DNA from: Aphidius gifuensis
Taxonomy: Eukaryota; Arthropoda; Insecta; Hymenoptera; Braconidae
NCBI RefSeq assembly: GCF_014905175.1
Contig: NC_057790.1
Coordinates: 9,424,001 to 9,488,000, forward strand
Direction: 5' to 3'
Length of the DNA: 64,000 nucleotides
The position numbers and the translations under genes were made by a program. This document shows, piece by piece, positions 23,098 to 35,125 of this stretch (the first letter of the stretch is position 1; each line of letters begins with the position of its first letter). The notes under the pieces are model-generated. The model had not been told where the DNA came from. It saw nothing but the letters and a program-made list of their open reading frames with translations, and did no database searches.

Positions 23098-24087
23098 TGT
23101 TACGTACTGGTATTTTGATATTAAAAAATAATTAATTAATAAATAATATTTGGTAAATTCAAGGGATATAGAACAATATCGAGTAGCACATAAATTTTTT
23201 CTTCTTATTTTTTAATAATTATATTTCACTTTTAGCATCATTGACATTTTTTGTTTAAATATTATTTACTTTTTCAATATAATTTTTCATTTTAAATTTT
23301 ATTTTCTCAAGCCGCAGTTGCATTTTTAAATCAGCAACTCGATATTCAACATCCGTTGAGATTAACAATTATTTAGAATAATATCGCAGCAATAATTAAA
23401 CGCTGACTACTTTGAGAACCATCAATTTTGATTGGTCAAAGATGTTTCCACCTAAGATCATCCCTACTTTTTAATTTCATTTTTTATGGGAATTATTATT
23501 TTAGAATTTAAGGAGCTTCACTCTTGCGACAACTTTTGTTTGGACAATATCTAAATTAAATTTAAATTTAAATTTTATAAAATCAAATTAAATAAATAAT
23601 AAAATCAATTTAATCTTTTCGCGCTAATAAATAAAATTTTAGAGTGAATTTAAATTACATAATCTTTGTGTTTAAATTATTATTTTTCTGTTTATCAATT
23701 GACTGTTCCTAATACTTTTCAAAATAATTGACTGTGACATTTTTTCGGGCTGTTGTTTTTCTGTGCTTCAAGTTTATTTTACCGTTTGGATTATTCGAGA
23801 CTACCAACATCAACAGGCGACCATCCAGATTGATACGCTCTCAACAATATTTGTTTCGAATTAATTCTTACATCAAAGGTACATCTACAATCATACACAT
23901 TCCCTCCTAACCCGTTACCCTGTAGGGAATAACAAAATAAGAGGATGTTTTAATTTTAACGTGAAATACCAAGTTGATTTATTTTAATTATTCTATGATT
24001 ATTTACTTATTAAATTTTGGCTTTAAACATTTTTTCTTTTTTGTTATTTCATAGTTAAATTTTAATTTTTTAACTTGGTACGTAACA
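23098..24087. mobile_element. LTR-like insertion, 990 bp, TSD GTAC
   Basis: The empty site can be read from the other foldback arm, where AAGAAATGTACCAACT is continuous in reverse complement. In the left arm it is split after GTAC. The insert begins TGTTACGTAC and ends GTACGTAACA, with GTAC repeated (23094-23097 and 24088-24091). The TG...CA ends, 10-bp inverted termini and 4-bp duplication suggest a solo LTR. No ORF of note. Confidence 0.8.
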
Positions 24088-24482
24088 GTACCAACTTTTG
24101 CATACTTCTTACTCAAAAACTATTGACCTCATTGAAAAAATTATAGAGACAAAAAAGTTTAACTTTTATTTATAGTTTACGAAAAAAAATTTTCAAAAAT
24201 GTTTTAAACAATTTTTCCACCGTTATTTGTTAAATAAACAATTGAAATCGATTTTCCTTAAACTTGAACCTTATTTTTTTTTTTTTTTTCATCAATAAAT
24301 AATCTTTAAAATATAAGAAATTTTTGAGCAAATTATAGGTTTAGCATTTTTATAACTTTTTGAGATACAAATAAATAAAGAGTGAAAAACACGGTCCACG
24401 CGCTATCTCTTATGAAAGAGTATACCTATATATAGTTGAGTGGCACGCAGGCGCGCTGTCTCTCATGGAAATATATATCTAT

Positions 24483-25408
24483 TGTAACCGATTTTATGAC
24501 CCTCGTGGCGAGAACTATCGGCCAAGGTTAACAACGAGGATTTCTCACCATCCTCCTCTGAATCACCGGGGGGAGCCATGTTGGTTATCTCGGAAGCCAA
24601 CAGCCGTAGGAGTAACGAGAACAAAGTACGAGAACCTAACTCAGTCTTAGAAATGGTAGAGGGGCGCGGTCCACCTGATCAGACTATGAAATACGTAACC
24701 AAACCTAAAGGAACTATCGTGAACCAAGTATAGTGGGTTACATACGCCTATATTACATTGCGACTATACTATAGCAAAATACTGACGTCACAAGTATCAT
24801 AAGTGTAGGAGTAAATATTCTACATATGAAATGAGTATTTTGTATAGGGAATTTTGTCTGATACCTAGAGAGCCTTTACGAGAGATCTAAACGATGTCGA
24901 GAGAACCAGTAGTGAACCAAGAGAGCCAGTCAAGAGAAGGTGTGATCAGTTCGAGAGCCAGACAAATTGTGTCGTCTAACGACGACGTTCTGCGCCAAGC
25001 TACTGTGAGTCCTCTGAATCCCCACTCACGCGCTCTCCCACCTATCGTCCTGGACATGCGCAGCACGCTTTCATATCCCGCAACACGAATAGGTATCCGA
25101 TCCAGCCCGTAGCCTTTGGAGAGTTCGTCTTCTCGACGGATGGAGGGGAAAACTAGCACAGGTCGAGGTTTAACGTATCAAGTCTACTACGGGACCTCGA
25201 ATATATACGAAACACGTGCCACACTGACACCACTCGTTAGTAGACTTGACCCTCCACTGTGCCTATGCAGTGACCCTGAGAATTATTAACAATCAACTCC
25301 TATTAATTATTAACAATTCAGTCGACAGCAAATAAATAATTAGAGCATACAAGCTCTTTCTATTAATTATTTATTTCGAGAACCGGCGAAATAATAAATT
25401 TCGTTACA
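24483..25408. mobile_element. solo LTR-like element, 926 bp, TSD CTAT
   Basis: It starts TGTAACCGATTTTATGACC and ends AATAAATTTCGTTACA, with CTAT on both sides (24479-24482 and 25409-25412). Its GC content is higher than the surroundings. The first 200 bp match 3801-4030 (inverted), 46906-47131 and 52097-52230. Its last 40 bp match 54620-54660. The open frames inside (24465-24650 and 24887-25159) are LTR sequence and I do not regard them as genes. Confidence 0.85.
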
Positions 25409-25895
25409 CTATATATAGTCGAGCGGCACACAAGACCGTGTTTTTCACTCTTTATTTATTTGTATCTTAAGAATTTATGAAAATGCTAAACCTATAATTT
25501 GCTCAAAAATTTCTTATATTTTAAGGATTATTTATTGATAAAAAAAAAAAAGTAGTCAAGTTTAAGAAAATCGATTCAATATTTATTAACAAATAATAGT
25601 AGAAAAAATTGTTTAAACAATTTTGAAAATTTTTAAATAAACATGAATAAAAGTTGAACTTTTTTGTCTCTATAATTTTTTCAATGAGGTCAATAGTTTT
25701 TGAGTAAAAAGTATGCAAAAGTTGGTACATTTCTTAAAAAATCCTTAAAAACCAAAACTGAAAAAAATCACAAATCAAAATTTTTTGGAAAAAAAAAAAA
25801 TACGTATTCAATATTTTTCGCTCTAGAACAATAAAAAAAATATTTCAAGTAAATTCAATTTTTGGACTTAAAATTCAAGTGGATCTAGCCATAAT

Positions 25896-27458
25896 TTATT
25901 TATACTCTTTCAATCAAAGTAAAAGAAAAATGGTATACTTGATAAATATTCATATTCATAATTATTATGTTTATTATAGTGTATTGAAAAAGGTACTTTT
26001 TAGTTTAAAAAATAATTTTTGATTTAAACTAAAAAGTGCCTTTTTTAATAAGTATAATGTATTACGTATGAAAAAACACAGTGATATTCAAAGTTTCAAT
26101 ATCGATATTATTAAGATTCAACTACATATGATATTTCATCTGTCGAAATTTATTGATTTTAAATTATTCAAGTCCGTTCAACATACGAAATGCGATTAAT
26201 ATAAATAAAAATAAAGAAATATTAATGAAACAAATATAAATTTATTATATCGACAATTCCTCGTCAAGGAAAAAAAAATGTTTCGATCAAAATTTAGATA
26301 ATAATTTATAAATTTCAATATATATATTTTTTTAGCAAACATAATAATGGCTAATAATAGAACTCTTCGAGTAAAAAAGAACGTCGAAATAAAAATTTCG
26401 ATAGATTCAACTTTTTTTTTTTTTAAATTGCTAGATGTTCAAGTGAGCCACTAGATTTTTTACTTAGCCGCTAGACTTTTTACTTAGTCTCCAGTATAGC
26501 CAAACATATTTTTATCAGCTTAATTTTTCCTTCAGCTACATCTTTTCCTCAGCTAAATTTTTTCCTTAGCTTAATATTTCCTTAGCTATATTTTTCACTT
26601 GGTCTCAATTATAGCCAAACAAACAATACCTACATATTTTTACCAGCCAAAATATTTTACTGAGCTTCATCTTTTCTTTAGCTCTATTATATTATCAATT
26701 ACGAAACAAATTACCACCAATACCAGAAAAATATTGATAAGTCGAAAAATATTCGAAATATATTAAAAAATTTTTTTTTGAACTTTTTTTTCTACTCGAT
26801 GAGTTTTATCAATCATTAATATAAAATTAGGAAGAAAAATCGATATATCGAAATTTTAAAATGATTAATTATTGAAAATTACTGAACAACAATAATTGTA
26901 TGAAAATAGAAATAAATAAAATAAAAACAAACTATATTTTTATGAAAGAATGAAAAAAATTTGTTTAAATGTTTACTTATTATTATTTTGTTCAATTACA
27001 ACAACACGCCGAAGATGTTTACACATAATAAACCCGCGAGTCTAGATGGCTCACAAAATTTTTTTTATTTTATTTCATTTTATATTTCCACTAATGATTT
27101 TATATTTGCTTTTTCTAAATTATAATATAGCTTTAGTAATTTTTTAGAATATTCATTCTATTTGTAGAAACAATGCAAAAATGAAATAAGGTACTCATAG
27201 ATGCAAACAGAAGCTGATTGATCAACATTTAGTATTATCACTATAACAGCTGTAGTAACGACCTGACCCATCCTCCCAATGTGTAATAAAACATTATTGC
27301 AGAAATTTCGGACAACTTGACCAGGTTCGAGAAGCTAAAATTTCTAGATAACTTTTATGGTCATCGAAAAATTCTTTGATTTCCATTGTTGTGCAAATAT
27401 CATTACAGCTTTACGACTTTACAACTCTTACTTGTGTCAGTAGTCAATATATTAACTA
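25896..27458. other. AT-rich intron DNA with small repeats
   Basis: No gene seen. A short perfect hairpin (AAAGGTACTTTTTAGTTTAAA with its inverse) lies at about 25989-26044. Between 26440 and 26690 there are further CTTAGC(T/C) phrases such as ACTAGATTTTTTACTTAGCC and TTTTCCTTAGCTTAA, of the family at 12280-17284. Confidence 0.5.
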
Positions 27459-28527
27459 CACTGAGAGAAATATTAACTAAGAATTACAAACGTAAAAGAC
27501 AAAATTACAAAATAAATAGTAAAAACTGCGTTCCCCCGTCATTTATAAGAATTATTCGTATATTGATAGATAATTTTTACAATAAAATTATGTAAAAAAT
27601 CTGTCAATTGACTATATACAATACTAAGCCATAAAATTTACACAATTTTATTGTAATTTCTGTTTAAAAAAATGACTAAATTCACGACACTCATAAGTAA
27701 ATTTTAGCAGGCTCAGAATTTACCCACTACCGGTTTTAGAATTTACTAAATTTTATTATAAATTTTATTTAAAAGTTGGACATTTTTTGTGTTAAGTTCG
27801 GCAGTTTGTGCTAGATTCACGGAGAATATCAATCAATTCCCGGCAACATTTTTTCTTTTCTGTTTACACGCTCAAAACTCGAAAACTAATTGTTAAATAG
27901 AAAAAAGTTATTCTTGATAAATTGTTTACAAATAAATAACCAACAATAAACCTCGCTTAACCCCATACCTAGCTTCAACAGATAAGGCTGTAGAAATGCT
28001 TGAAATTACATGACAGTTCAATCATTTGTTTAATCGGTCGGCCATCTTTGTGTTATTTCGTCCCACAAACAGAATTTTTACAAAGCTATATAGTAAAAAA
28101 TATTTAAGTCTATGCTAACTTTTATATGTGTACATGATAATTTTTATTATATATATAAGAATATTTATTAAATTGTGCAGTATTTTTCATTCAAACATAT
28201 AATAATTTTTATTGTTTTCACTAAACATGTATGTTATTTATTCAATTAACTCATAATCTAAGAGATTAATCAAAAAAAGTAATTCTTCATAAATTGTTTA
28301 GAATTGAATTTTCAATAATAAACTTCACTCAACCCCATGTCTATCTCCAATGGATAACGATGTATAGAGGCTTGAAGTAACCTAGCAATTTTTTGACATT
28401 TTACATAATTTTATTGTAGAATTCCGACTCTCGCGGCCAGTCCCAGAATTAAAACAAAAATTACAAAGTACTATAGTAATTTCTATTCAACCATGATTTT
28501 AATTTTTAGTTAAAATTTCTCTCAGTG
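27459..28527. mobile_element. MITE with CACTGAGAGAAAT ends, 1069 bp, TA duplication
   Basis: The left end CACTGAGAGAAATATTAACT and the right end AGTTAAAATTTCTCTCAGTG are inverted, and TA flanks both (27457-27458 and 28528-28529). The interior has no transposase; it has internally repeated phrases such as AATAAACCTCGCTTAACCCC / AATAAACTTCACTCAACCCC (27949 and 28317). That suggests the element contains an internal duplication. Confidence 0.8.
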
Positions 28528-28614
28528 TACTTGACCCTCCTGATATATGACAAACGGTTCTAGAGATACTTTTTTTTGCTCTTGAATTTTGTTTAATATT
28601 TTCTTTTATTAATA

Positions 28615-28690
28615 TTTCTATTCCTTATTTTTTAAAGAACAGAAACTTGGAAAAAATTGAGAAGTTCTTTCGCTGGGATTCGAACGGTTC
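28615..28690 (-). repeat. second copy of the tRNA-derived SINE-like sequence
   Basis: It shares AACAGAAAC.TGGAAAAAAT..GAAGTTC..TCGC.GGGATTC with 18447-18500. In reverse it carries GTTCGAATCCC, a good Pol III B box. The A-box half is missing, so only the 3' half remains. Confidence 0.45.
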
Positions 28691-29018
28691 TTAATTTTTT
28701 TCCAAGAAGTTAACACATAACAGATTTTGCAATGGACTTCTGGAAATTCATTTGCTACTAGATCGCAAGTCCGTTGAAATACGAATGCAAAGTGGTTCTC
28801 AATTTAGTTGGGTTATAAAGTTACCCAAGTAGAAAACGATGTTGGTTACACAAATTCAATGTCAAACAGGCGTCGTTAACTGACGTCTGCTCGAAATAAA
28901 ATTGTTACGCCCATAGACATCAACTCGCCAGTCTAATATAGCAGTGATTCTAAAATGCTTATCAAATCTGGCTAAATTGTTAAAATGGATTAAAAATCTC
29001 CTATGAATATAATTTCTC

Positions 29019-29612
29019 CTATGAATATAATGTAAATTGAAGTTGCCAATTGCTAATTATCTGATCAAATCCAGCCGTTGACAGTGTGATGTCAATAAAT
29101 GACGATCCTCTAGCAGTGCAATACGTTGGGCCTTGAGCAATGTCATTAGCTATGACAAGCTTATGTTCCGCAATAAATGCTTCAAGCATTCCTCCCTCTT
29201 CGTCAGTCTCAACACCGTCCCAAAGAGGTGAATGTGCATTAGCATCTAACCCTATCAAAACATTCTGCCCTCTCAGCCGATGAAGAACTTTCAAAAGGTG
29301 ACTGAGGTGTTTCTCCCGCTCTTTACCCCTGTCCTTGCATTAGAAATACACTGACACGGCGTAAAAAGATAAATTGGGTGCTCGGATCTCAACACAGGAA
29401 CAGTGTGAGTTACTGAAATAAAAAGATATGTATACGACGGATTACAAATAGAAACTGCTGCCCGTGGTGAATTTCTAAAATCTGCAAAAATTGTATTGGA
29501 ACTTCCGAAACCTGGAATGGACTTTTTGCCTTGAAGCGCCATGACATATGGCTCTTGTAATAACAAGATGTCAAGATGCTTTGCAGTAATTAGTCCTCGA
29601 ACTTCACCAGAC
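29019..29612 (-). pseudogene. R1-like LINE endonuclease (ORF2 N-terminus), split by the Polinton
   Basis: Minus-strand frames encode an apurinic/endonuclease-exonuclease-phosphatase domain of the R1/Tx1-type. The first (29291-29612) has LDILLLQEPYV, the early catalytic glutamate motif. The second (29019-29294) has VLIGLDANAHSPLWDG (D-N motif) and RGSSFIDITLS. A frameshift near 29290 separates them. The domain nicks target DNA during retrotransposition. The frame runs directly into the Polinton target site and resumes at 44906 on the far side. The rest of ORF2 (reverse transcriptase) is not found downstream, so the copy was already incomplete. Confidence 0.75.
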
Positions 29613-29618
29613 ACCCTG

Positions 29619-30050
29619 AGTAGTGTACCTACCAGAGTTCTGGATCAGAGGGAGGTCGAAAAATAGTAGATCGGCGACGGGACAGGGGACTGCAACTCGG
29701 TCGGTAAAACAGAGATGGTAAAGAAATTTGTCATTTGAATTCCCAGTTGTTGATAATGCAGAGATGGTAAAGAAATTTGTCATTTGATGGTTTGAATTTT
29801 CAATTGCCATGTGTCGGTAATACAGATTTAAAAAATTTTGTCATTTTAACGTGCGATTTCTCATGTCCCATACCCCATGTCTTAGATCTTATGTCCCATA
29901 TATCATTGATGGTGTAAATACCCAATTGTCATGCGTCGGTAATACAGACTTGACCGGGAAAAATTAAATTTTGTTATTTCAACGATTTATCATGTCCCAT
30001 GTCCTGGGGCATAGCTCAAGTCTCAAACCCCATGTCTCATGTCCTATATA
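29619..30050 (+). repeat. Polinton left terminal inverted repeat
   Basis: It pairs with 44470-44899. In the outer 120 bp I count about two differences. Inside there are sub-repeats: GGTAAAGAAATTTGTCATTT occurs twice (29717 and 29767), GTCGGTAATACAGA twice, and the ATGTCCCAT phrase many times. The inner boundary is near CATGTCTCATGTCCT. Confidence 0.9.
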
Positions 30051-30853
30051 CATATATATTTTTTAATTAGATGTTGCTGTAACTAGGAATTAAAATGAAA
30101 ATTAAAAAAAATTTTTTTGTATTTTCGGATGACACATGAAACTTTCATCGCGGTCGGTAATGAAGATTCCTTTTTTACCGACTGATGGTAAAGTAGATTT
30201 GACCAAGTTTCGGGAGTCGACCAAATATGTAATAAAATTTTTTCAGAAATTTTAAAAAAATTTTTGGAAATTTTCCAAAAACATTCTCCATTTTAGATTG
30301 ACTTCTGAAGATTTTTTCTTGTCAGCAATAAATTTACTCGAAATATTAATTTTTTATTATTATTCATTCATTTTTCAATACTAGCATAGGATTGTAAGCT
30401 GACGTCATCATTCAGTTTTTTAACTTGAATATCAATTCAACATGAAATTACAAAAAAAATAATTCTCGTAGAATGTATTCAAAGATAAAAAAAATGAAGA
30501 GTCATCAAAAAAGTAAAGTCAACTATATTTTTTATTTTTCTAAAATAATATAAATCACGTCCAACGTGAAGACAATGATTTGAACGGGGCATCGAAACAT
30601 GATCTGTTGACGGCCGGCAGGCACGCGCGGTCATTGTAGATCCGTTGTCTTAATCATGCATCGCTTTTTATTTTTTGCTTACTTTGCACATTTTTATTTT
30701 TCTTTTCAAGACAAATGTATTGTTCTTTTTATTTATTAAATATATTTTATGTTGATTGCACGGTAAATTATTCATCTTTCATTAGTCAGTGGTCAGTTGA
30801 TCTCGCGGCAACTACTTCCTCCTGATTATTAAAAAAAAATTATATATTTAAAA
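30051..30853. other. Polinton left subterminal noncoding region
   Basis: About 800 bp between the TIR and the polymerase start contain no ORF of note. It matches, inverted and diverged, the relic at 18880-19530. It probably carries the promoter and replication signals for the left end, but no specific site was identified. Confidence 0.55.
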
Positions 30854-33800
30854 ATGTATTCTATCGAAAGGTGTGAGAAGCTTGTTAACATTTTAAGTGC
30901 GGGTTATTCATCTGCAAATACTATTGAAAATATTGATCGATGGATCAAATGGGGTAGTGTAAATGTAAAACTATTGAATAAATTTTTGAAAAATTCAGCT
31001 GATTCAGTCGGTACAAAAAAAAGAATCCAATTAGTAGTTGTTAGACTTACATCAATAATTGAAAAGCTGCAAGTGAAGAAAGAAAAGACATTACATCATG
31101 GTGCTGGTATGAGTACTCATCATGATGAACCAACATTGCATGACAGAGTAAAATGGAATGACTTGGAGAATATTTTTAAAGGAAATATCATAACCGGAAG
31201 TGTAACAAATCTTTATCATATAGGAATTGAAAATTTTTTGAGAGATGCTCAAACTGTTGTCAGCAAAAAACTAAAAGCTTTTTTGAAAAAAAAAATTAAT
31301 CTCAAGATCAATTCATGTTTACATTGTGAATATGAAGTTTTAAAAGATGATACAGAAGTGAGAGAAATCAAATCTTTTATTACAAAAAATGCTATTATAC
31401 TTCCAACAACAGACCTCGATGAATGGTTCGATGAACACTTTTTCGATCCATTATTAAAGAAAATTGAGGAGTTTAATCTTGGTATTTCCGGCTGGAGCTT
31501 GAAAAAAATTCAGAGCATTATCTTCACTGTATGCAAATATCAACCGTTGCGTGGTGGTGATTCTACGTTTGTTGAAATGCCTGCTGACATCAAAAAAAAA
31601 AGAGCAGTATTGAATATAGAAAATAAAGATCATTTTTGTTTTTTGTGGTGTGTGACTGCAGCTTTACATCCTGCTCAAGAAAATGTGTGTCGTGTTGCAT
31701 CATATCCACATTTCAGTACAGTGTTATCATATGATGGAATATCTTTTCCAATAAAGTTGCGAGACATACCAAAATTTGAAAAACTCAACAATTTGAAAAT
31801 AAATGTTTACGCAATAGTTTCCAGCAATCCGAAAAAAAGTATTATTGCTCCTATATTTTTGAGTGATAATATTTGTGACAGTCAAACGATTCATCTGTTG
31901 GCGGTGGATAAAAACGAAAATGATAATAAAAAAAAAAAAGTTACCAATACTAATGACAGTATTTTTGATGATGAATGTTTTTCGGCTGACGATGATGATG
32001 ATGATGATGATGATAATGATGATGATGATGATGATGATGATGACAATAATATGGAAGTTGATGAAGAATATGAAAATTATATTCAAAAACAGAAAAAAGG
32101 AAAAAAAATTTTCCATTTTGCATTGATCAAAAATTTATCACGTCTCGTCAGTTCACAAGTCAAACAATATAATGGTCGTATATATATATGTGACAGATGT
32201 CTCAATCATTTTACATCACAAATATGTTTGGAAAAACATTTGGCTGATCGTTGTCAAATTAATCATGCACGGATGATTATGCCAAGAGAAGATGCCAACA
32301 CACTGAAATTTAAAAATCATCGATACAGAGAACTTGTACCTTTTGTCGTCTATGCTGATTGGAGTGTATTTTAAAACCAATTGATAATACCGACTCTGAA
32401 GAGCATATTCCACACAGTGCTGCGTACTATGTTAAATGTACCTATAATAATACATTATCATTCTACAGAATGAATCGTAGTGAGAATTGTATTAAATGGT
32501 TTATTGGAGAATTGGAAAAATTAGCTCACCAGGTCAATGATATACTTTTAAATCCAATACTAATGGAAAAATTGACTGTGCAACAGGAGCATGAATTTCA
32601 AAATGCCACAATTTGTCATATATGTGAGGAGATTTTCCTGGAGAAAGACGTAAAGCACCATGATCACGATCATTTCAGCGGATCATATCGAGGTCCAGCT
32701 CATGCTAGATGTAATATTAACTATACAAAGTCTCACAACGTACCTGTAGTCATGCACAATTTATCAGGATACGACTCACATTTTTTAATACAAGAACTTT
32801 GCAAGGCATTCGATGGTCGCATACATATACTACCAATAAATAAAGAAAAATACATTTCATTCACAAAAAAAGTGGATAATACTGTTGTAAGTTTAAGATT
32901 CATCGACTCATTTAGATTTATGTCTAGTAGTATTGATAGATTATCATCTGATTTGAGCAATGATCAAAAAATTATAACACGTAGTGAATGCAATAGTGAA
33001 TACTTTGATTTATTGTGTAGAAAAGGTGTATTTCCATACGAATATATTGACTCATGGGAAAAATTAACTGAAACAACTCTACCACCAAAAAAAGAATTTT
33101 TCTCAAAATTGAATAATTCCGATATATCAGATGCAGACTATGAACATGCCAAGAATATTTGGGAAAAATTCCAAATAAATACATTGGGTGAATATTCTGA
33201 TTTATATTTGAAAACTGATGTGCTTTTGTTGGCAGATATTTTTGAAAATTTTCGTTTGAGCTGTTTATCAACATACAGTCTAGATGCACTTCATTATTTT
33301 ACTGCACCAGGTCTAGCATTTGATGCAATGTTAAAGTATACAGGTGTGGAACTTGAACTTTTGACAGACCCAGCAATGCATCTTTTCATTGAGAAAGGGA
33401 TTCGAGGTGGTGTTGCACAATGTATGAACCGATACGCAAAAGCCAACAACCGATATATGGGTGATAAATACAATCCAGAAGAAGAAGAATCATACATCAT
33501 GTATTTTGATGTAAATAATTTATATGGTGCTGGCATGAGTCAATATTTGCCTTATGGAGGTTTCCAATGGGAAGACAATTTAGATATTGATGTGACAAAT
33601 ATATCAGATGAAGCTGATATTGGATATATCTTGGAAGTTGACTTGGATTATCCAAAATATTTACATGAATGGCATAAAGATTTACCGTTGTGTCCAGAGC
33701 AATTCACAGCACCAAATTCAACACAATCAAAATTAATGACAACATTATATCCGAAAAAAAATTATGTCATACATTATAGAAATTTAAAACTATATTTGGG

Positions 33801-34715
33801 TCTTGGCATGAAGTTGAACAAAATTCATCGCATATTAAAATTTAAACAAAGCTCATGGTTGAAAAAATATATAGATCTTAATACTGGTATGCGTCAGCAA
33901 GCAACCACTGATTTTGGTAAAAATTTTTTCAAATTAATGAACAACAGTGTATATGGTAAAACGATGCAAAATGTAAGGAAAGAAAAAGATGTTAAAATAG
34001 TGACAAAATGGGAAGGTCGCTATGGAGCTAGATCATTGATTGCAAAACCGAATTTTCACAGTTGTTCAATTTACAAAGATGACATTGCAATTATTGAAAT
34101 GTCACGAGTGAAAATAATTTTTAATAAGCCAATTTATTCTGGATTTACAATACTAGATCTTTCAAAAATCTGATCTATGATTTTACTACAATTATATCAA
34201 GAAAAATTCAATCACAATGATGTCCAAGCACTTTACATGGATACTGATTCACCTATTTTAAATTTTAAAGTTCCTGATATTTATGGAAAGAAAATTTGGA
34301 AAGATTCGATACATCTGATTATCCACAAAATAATGTTTATAATATGCCAAGAGTCAACAAAAAAATTATTGGTCTTATGAAAGACGAAAATAATGGCAAA
34401 ATTATGACTGAATTTGCTGGTTTAAGAGCCAAATTGTATAGTTATAAAGTCATGAACAATGATGATGATAAAACTTACAAAAAAGCCAAAGGTGTCAAGG
34501 GTTCAGTTTTAAAAGACATAAATTTTAATAATTACATGTCATGTCTTTTTGATCATCAAATATTGAAAAAAAATCAACATTTAATCAGAAGTAAAGACCA
34601 TCAAGTGAAGACAATTGTGCAGAGTAAAATTGCACTCAGCTGGGCTGATGACAAACGAGCTCTTGATCAAAATGGTGGAACTGATACCTTACCTTGGGGC
34701 TATGACCCCGAATAA
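30854..34715 (+). pseudogene. polB: Polinton protein-primed DNA polymerase B, frameshifted
   Basis: The gene starts at ATG 30854. The N-terminal part (about 500 residues) has a helical region, a cysteine-containing domain (NIENKDHFCFLWCVTAAL), an acidic Asp tract from GAT repeats (31988-32046) and a zinc-finger-like CDRCLNHF segment. Then come the 3'-5' exonuclease motifs (YAD near 32350; NLSGYDSHF near 32760; YSDLYLKTDVLLLAD near 33200) with an HNH/endonuclease VII-like insert (HHDHDHFSGSYRGPAH). Polymerase motif A is YFDVNNLYG (about 33500), motif B is KLMNNSVYGKT (about 33935) and motif C is YMDTDS (about 34235). Breaks: a frameshift exactly in exonuclease motif I (about 32358), an in-frame TGA at 34171-34173 with signs of adjacent small indels, and a frameshift near 34295. 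As read it cannot make a full polymerase. Confidence 0.92.
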
Positions 34716-34772
34716 TCATAAATAATAAATATATTTATTATAAATAATAGTTATAATATATATATATATATA

Positions 34773-35045
34773 AAAGTGCTGACGTTTTATTTTTTAAATT
34801 ATTTTATAAACAAAAATGGAAATTTGATACTAAGTTGCGAGTTATATTGTTTATATTTCATAGAATTTGAAGTAGAAAGTGCTGACGTTTTATTTTTTTT
34901 TAAACTATTTTATAAACAAAATTAGAAATTTGATACTAAGTTGAGAGTTATATTGTTTATATTTCATAGAATTTGAAGTAGAAAGTGCTGACGTTTTATT
35001 TTTTTTTTAAACTATTTTATAAACAAAATTAGAAATTTGATACCA
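34773..35045 (+). repeat. tandem repeat inside the Polinton, unit 103-106 bp
   Basis: Two full units (34773-34875, 34876-34981) and a partial third (34982-35045) each begin AAAGTGCTGACGTTTTATTT. They are about 95% alike. They lie between the polymerase stop and the next gene start, so they may hold its promoter. The preceding (TA)n run is at 34757-34770. Confidence 0.85.
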
Positions 35046-35125
35046 AAGTGCGCGCGTCTTTACTCTTTTGTATATGAGTACCAAAGAAAAAAAATATTTC
35101 AGTCTTGAATAAGATTTCAGTCATA

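Larger units (their letters stand above)
22931..25895. repeat. large foldback whose arms are split by two later insertions
   Basis: The left arm (22931-23097 plus 24088-24396) is the reverse complement of the right arm (25434-25895). Landmarks are GCTAGATCCACGTGAATTTT / AAAATTCAAGTGGATCTAGC, GTTCTAGAGCGAAAAATATT / AATATTTTTCGCTCTAGAAC and AAATTATAGGTTTAGCATTT with its complement at 25484-25503. The arms are about 470 bp and highly similar. The left arm contains a 990-bp insert not in the right arm, and the loop contains a 926-bp LTR-like element. Without these the loop is only about 110 bp. Confidence 0.85.

Noticed and set aside
24887..25159. Overlapping ORFs on both strands in the 24.5-25.4 kb GC-richer segment
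   Set aside because: The segment is a solo LTR with exact TSD; long frames reflect its base composition.
31727..32116. Isoleucine-rich and methionine-rich frames opposite or beside the Asp tract
   Set aside because: They are frame shadows of the GAT repeat in the polymerase gene.
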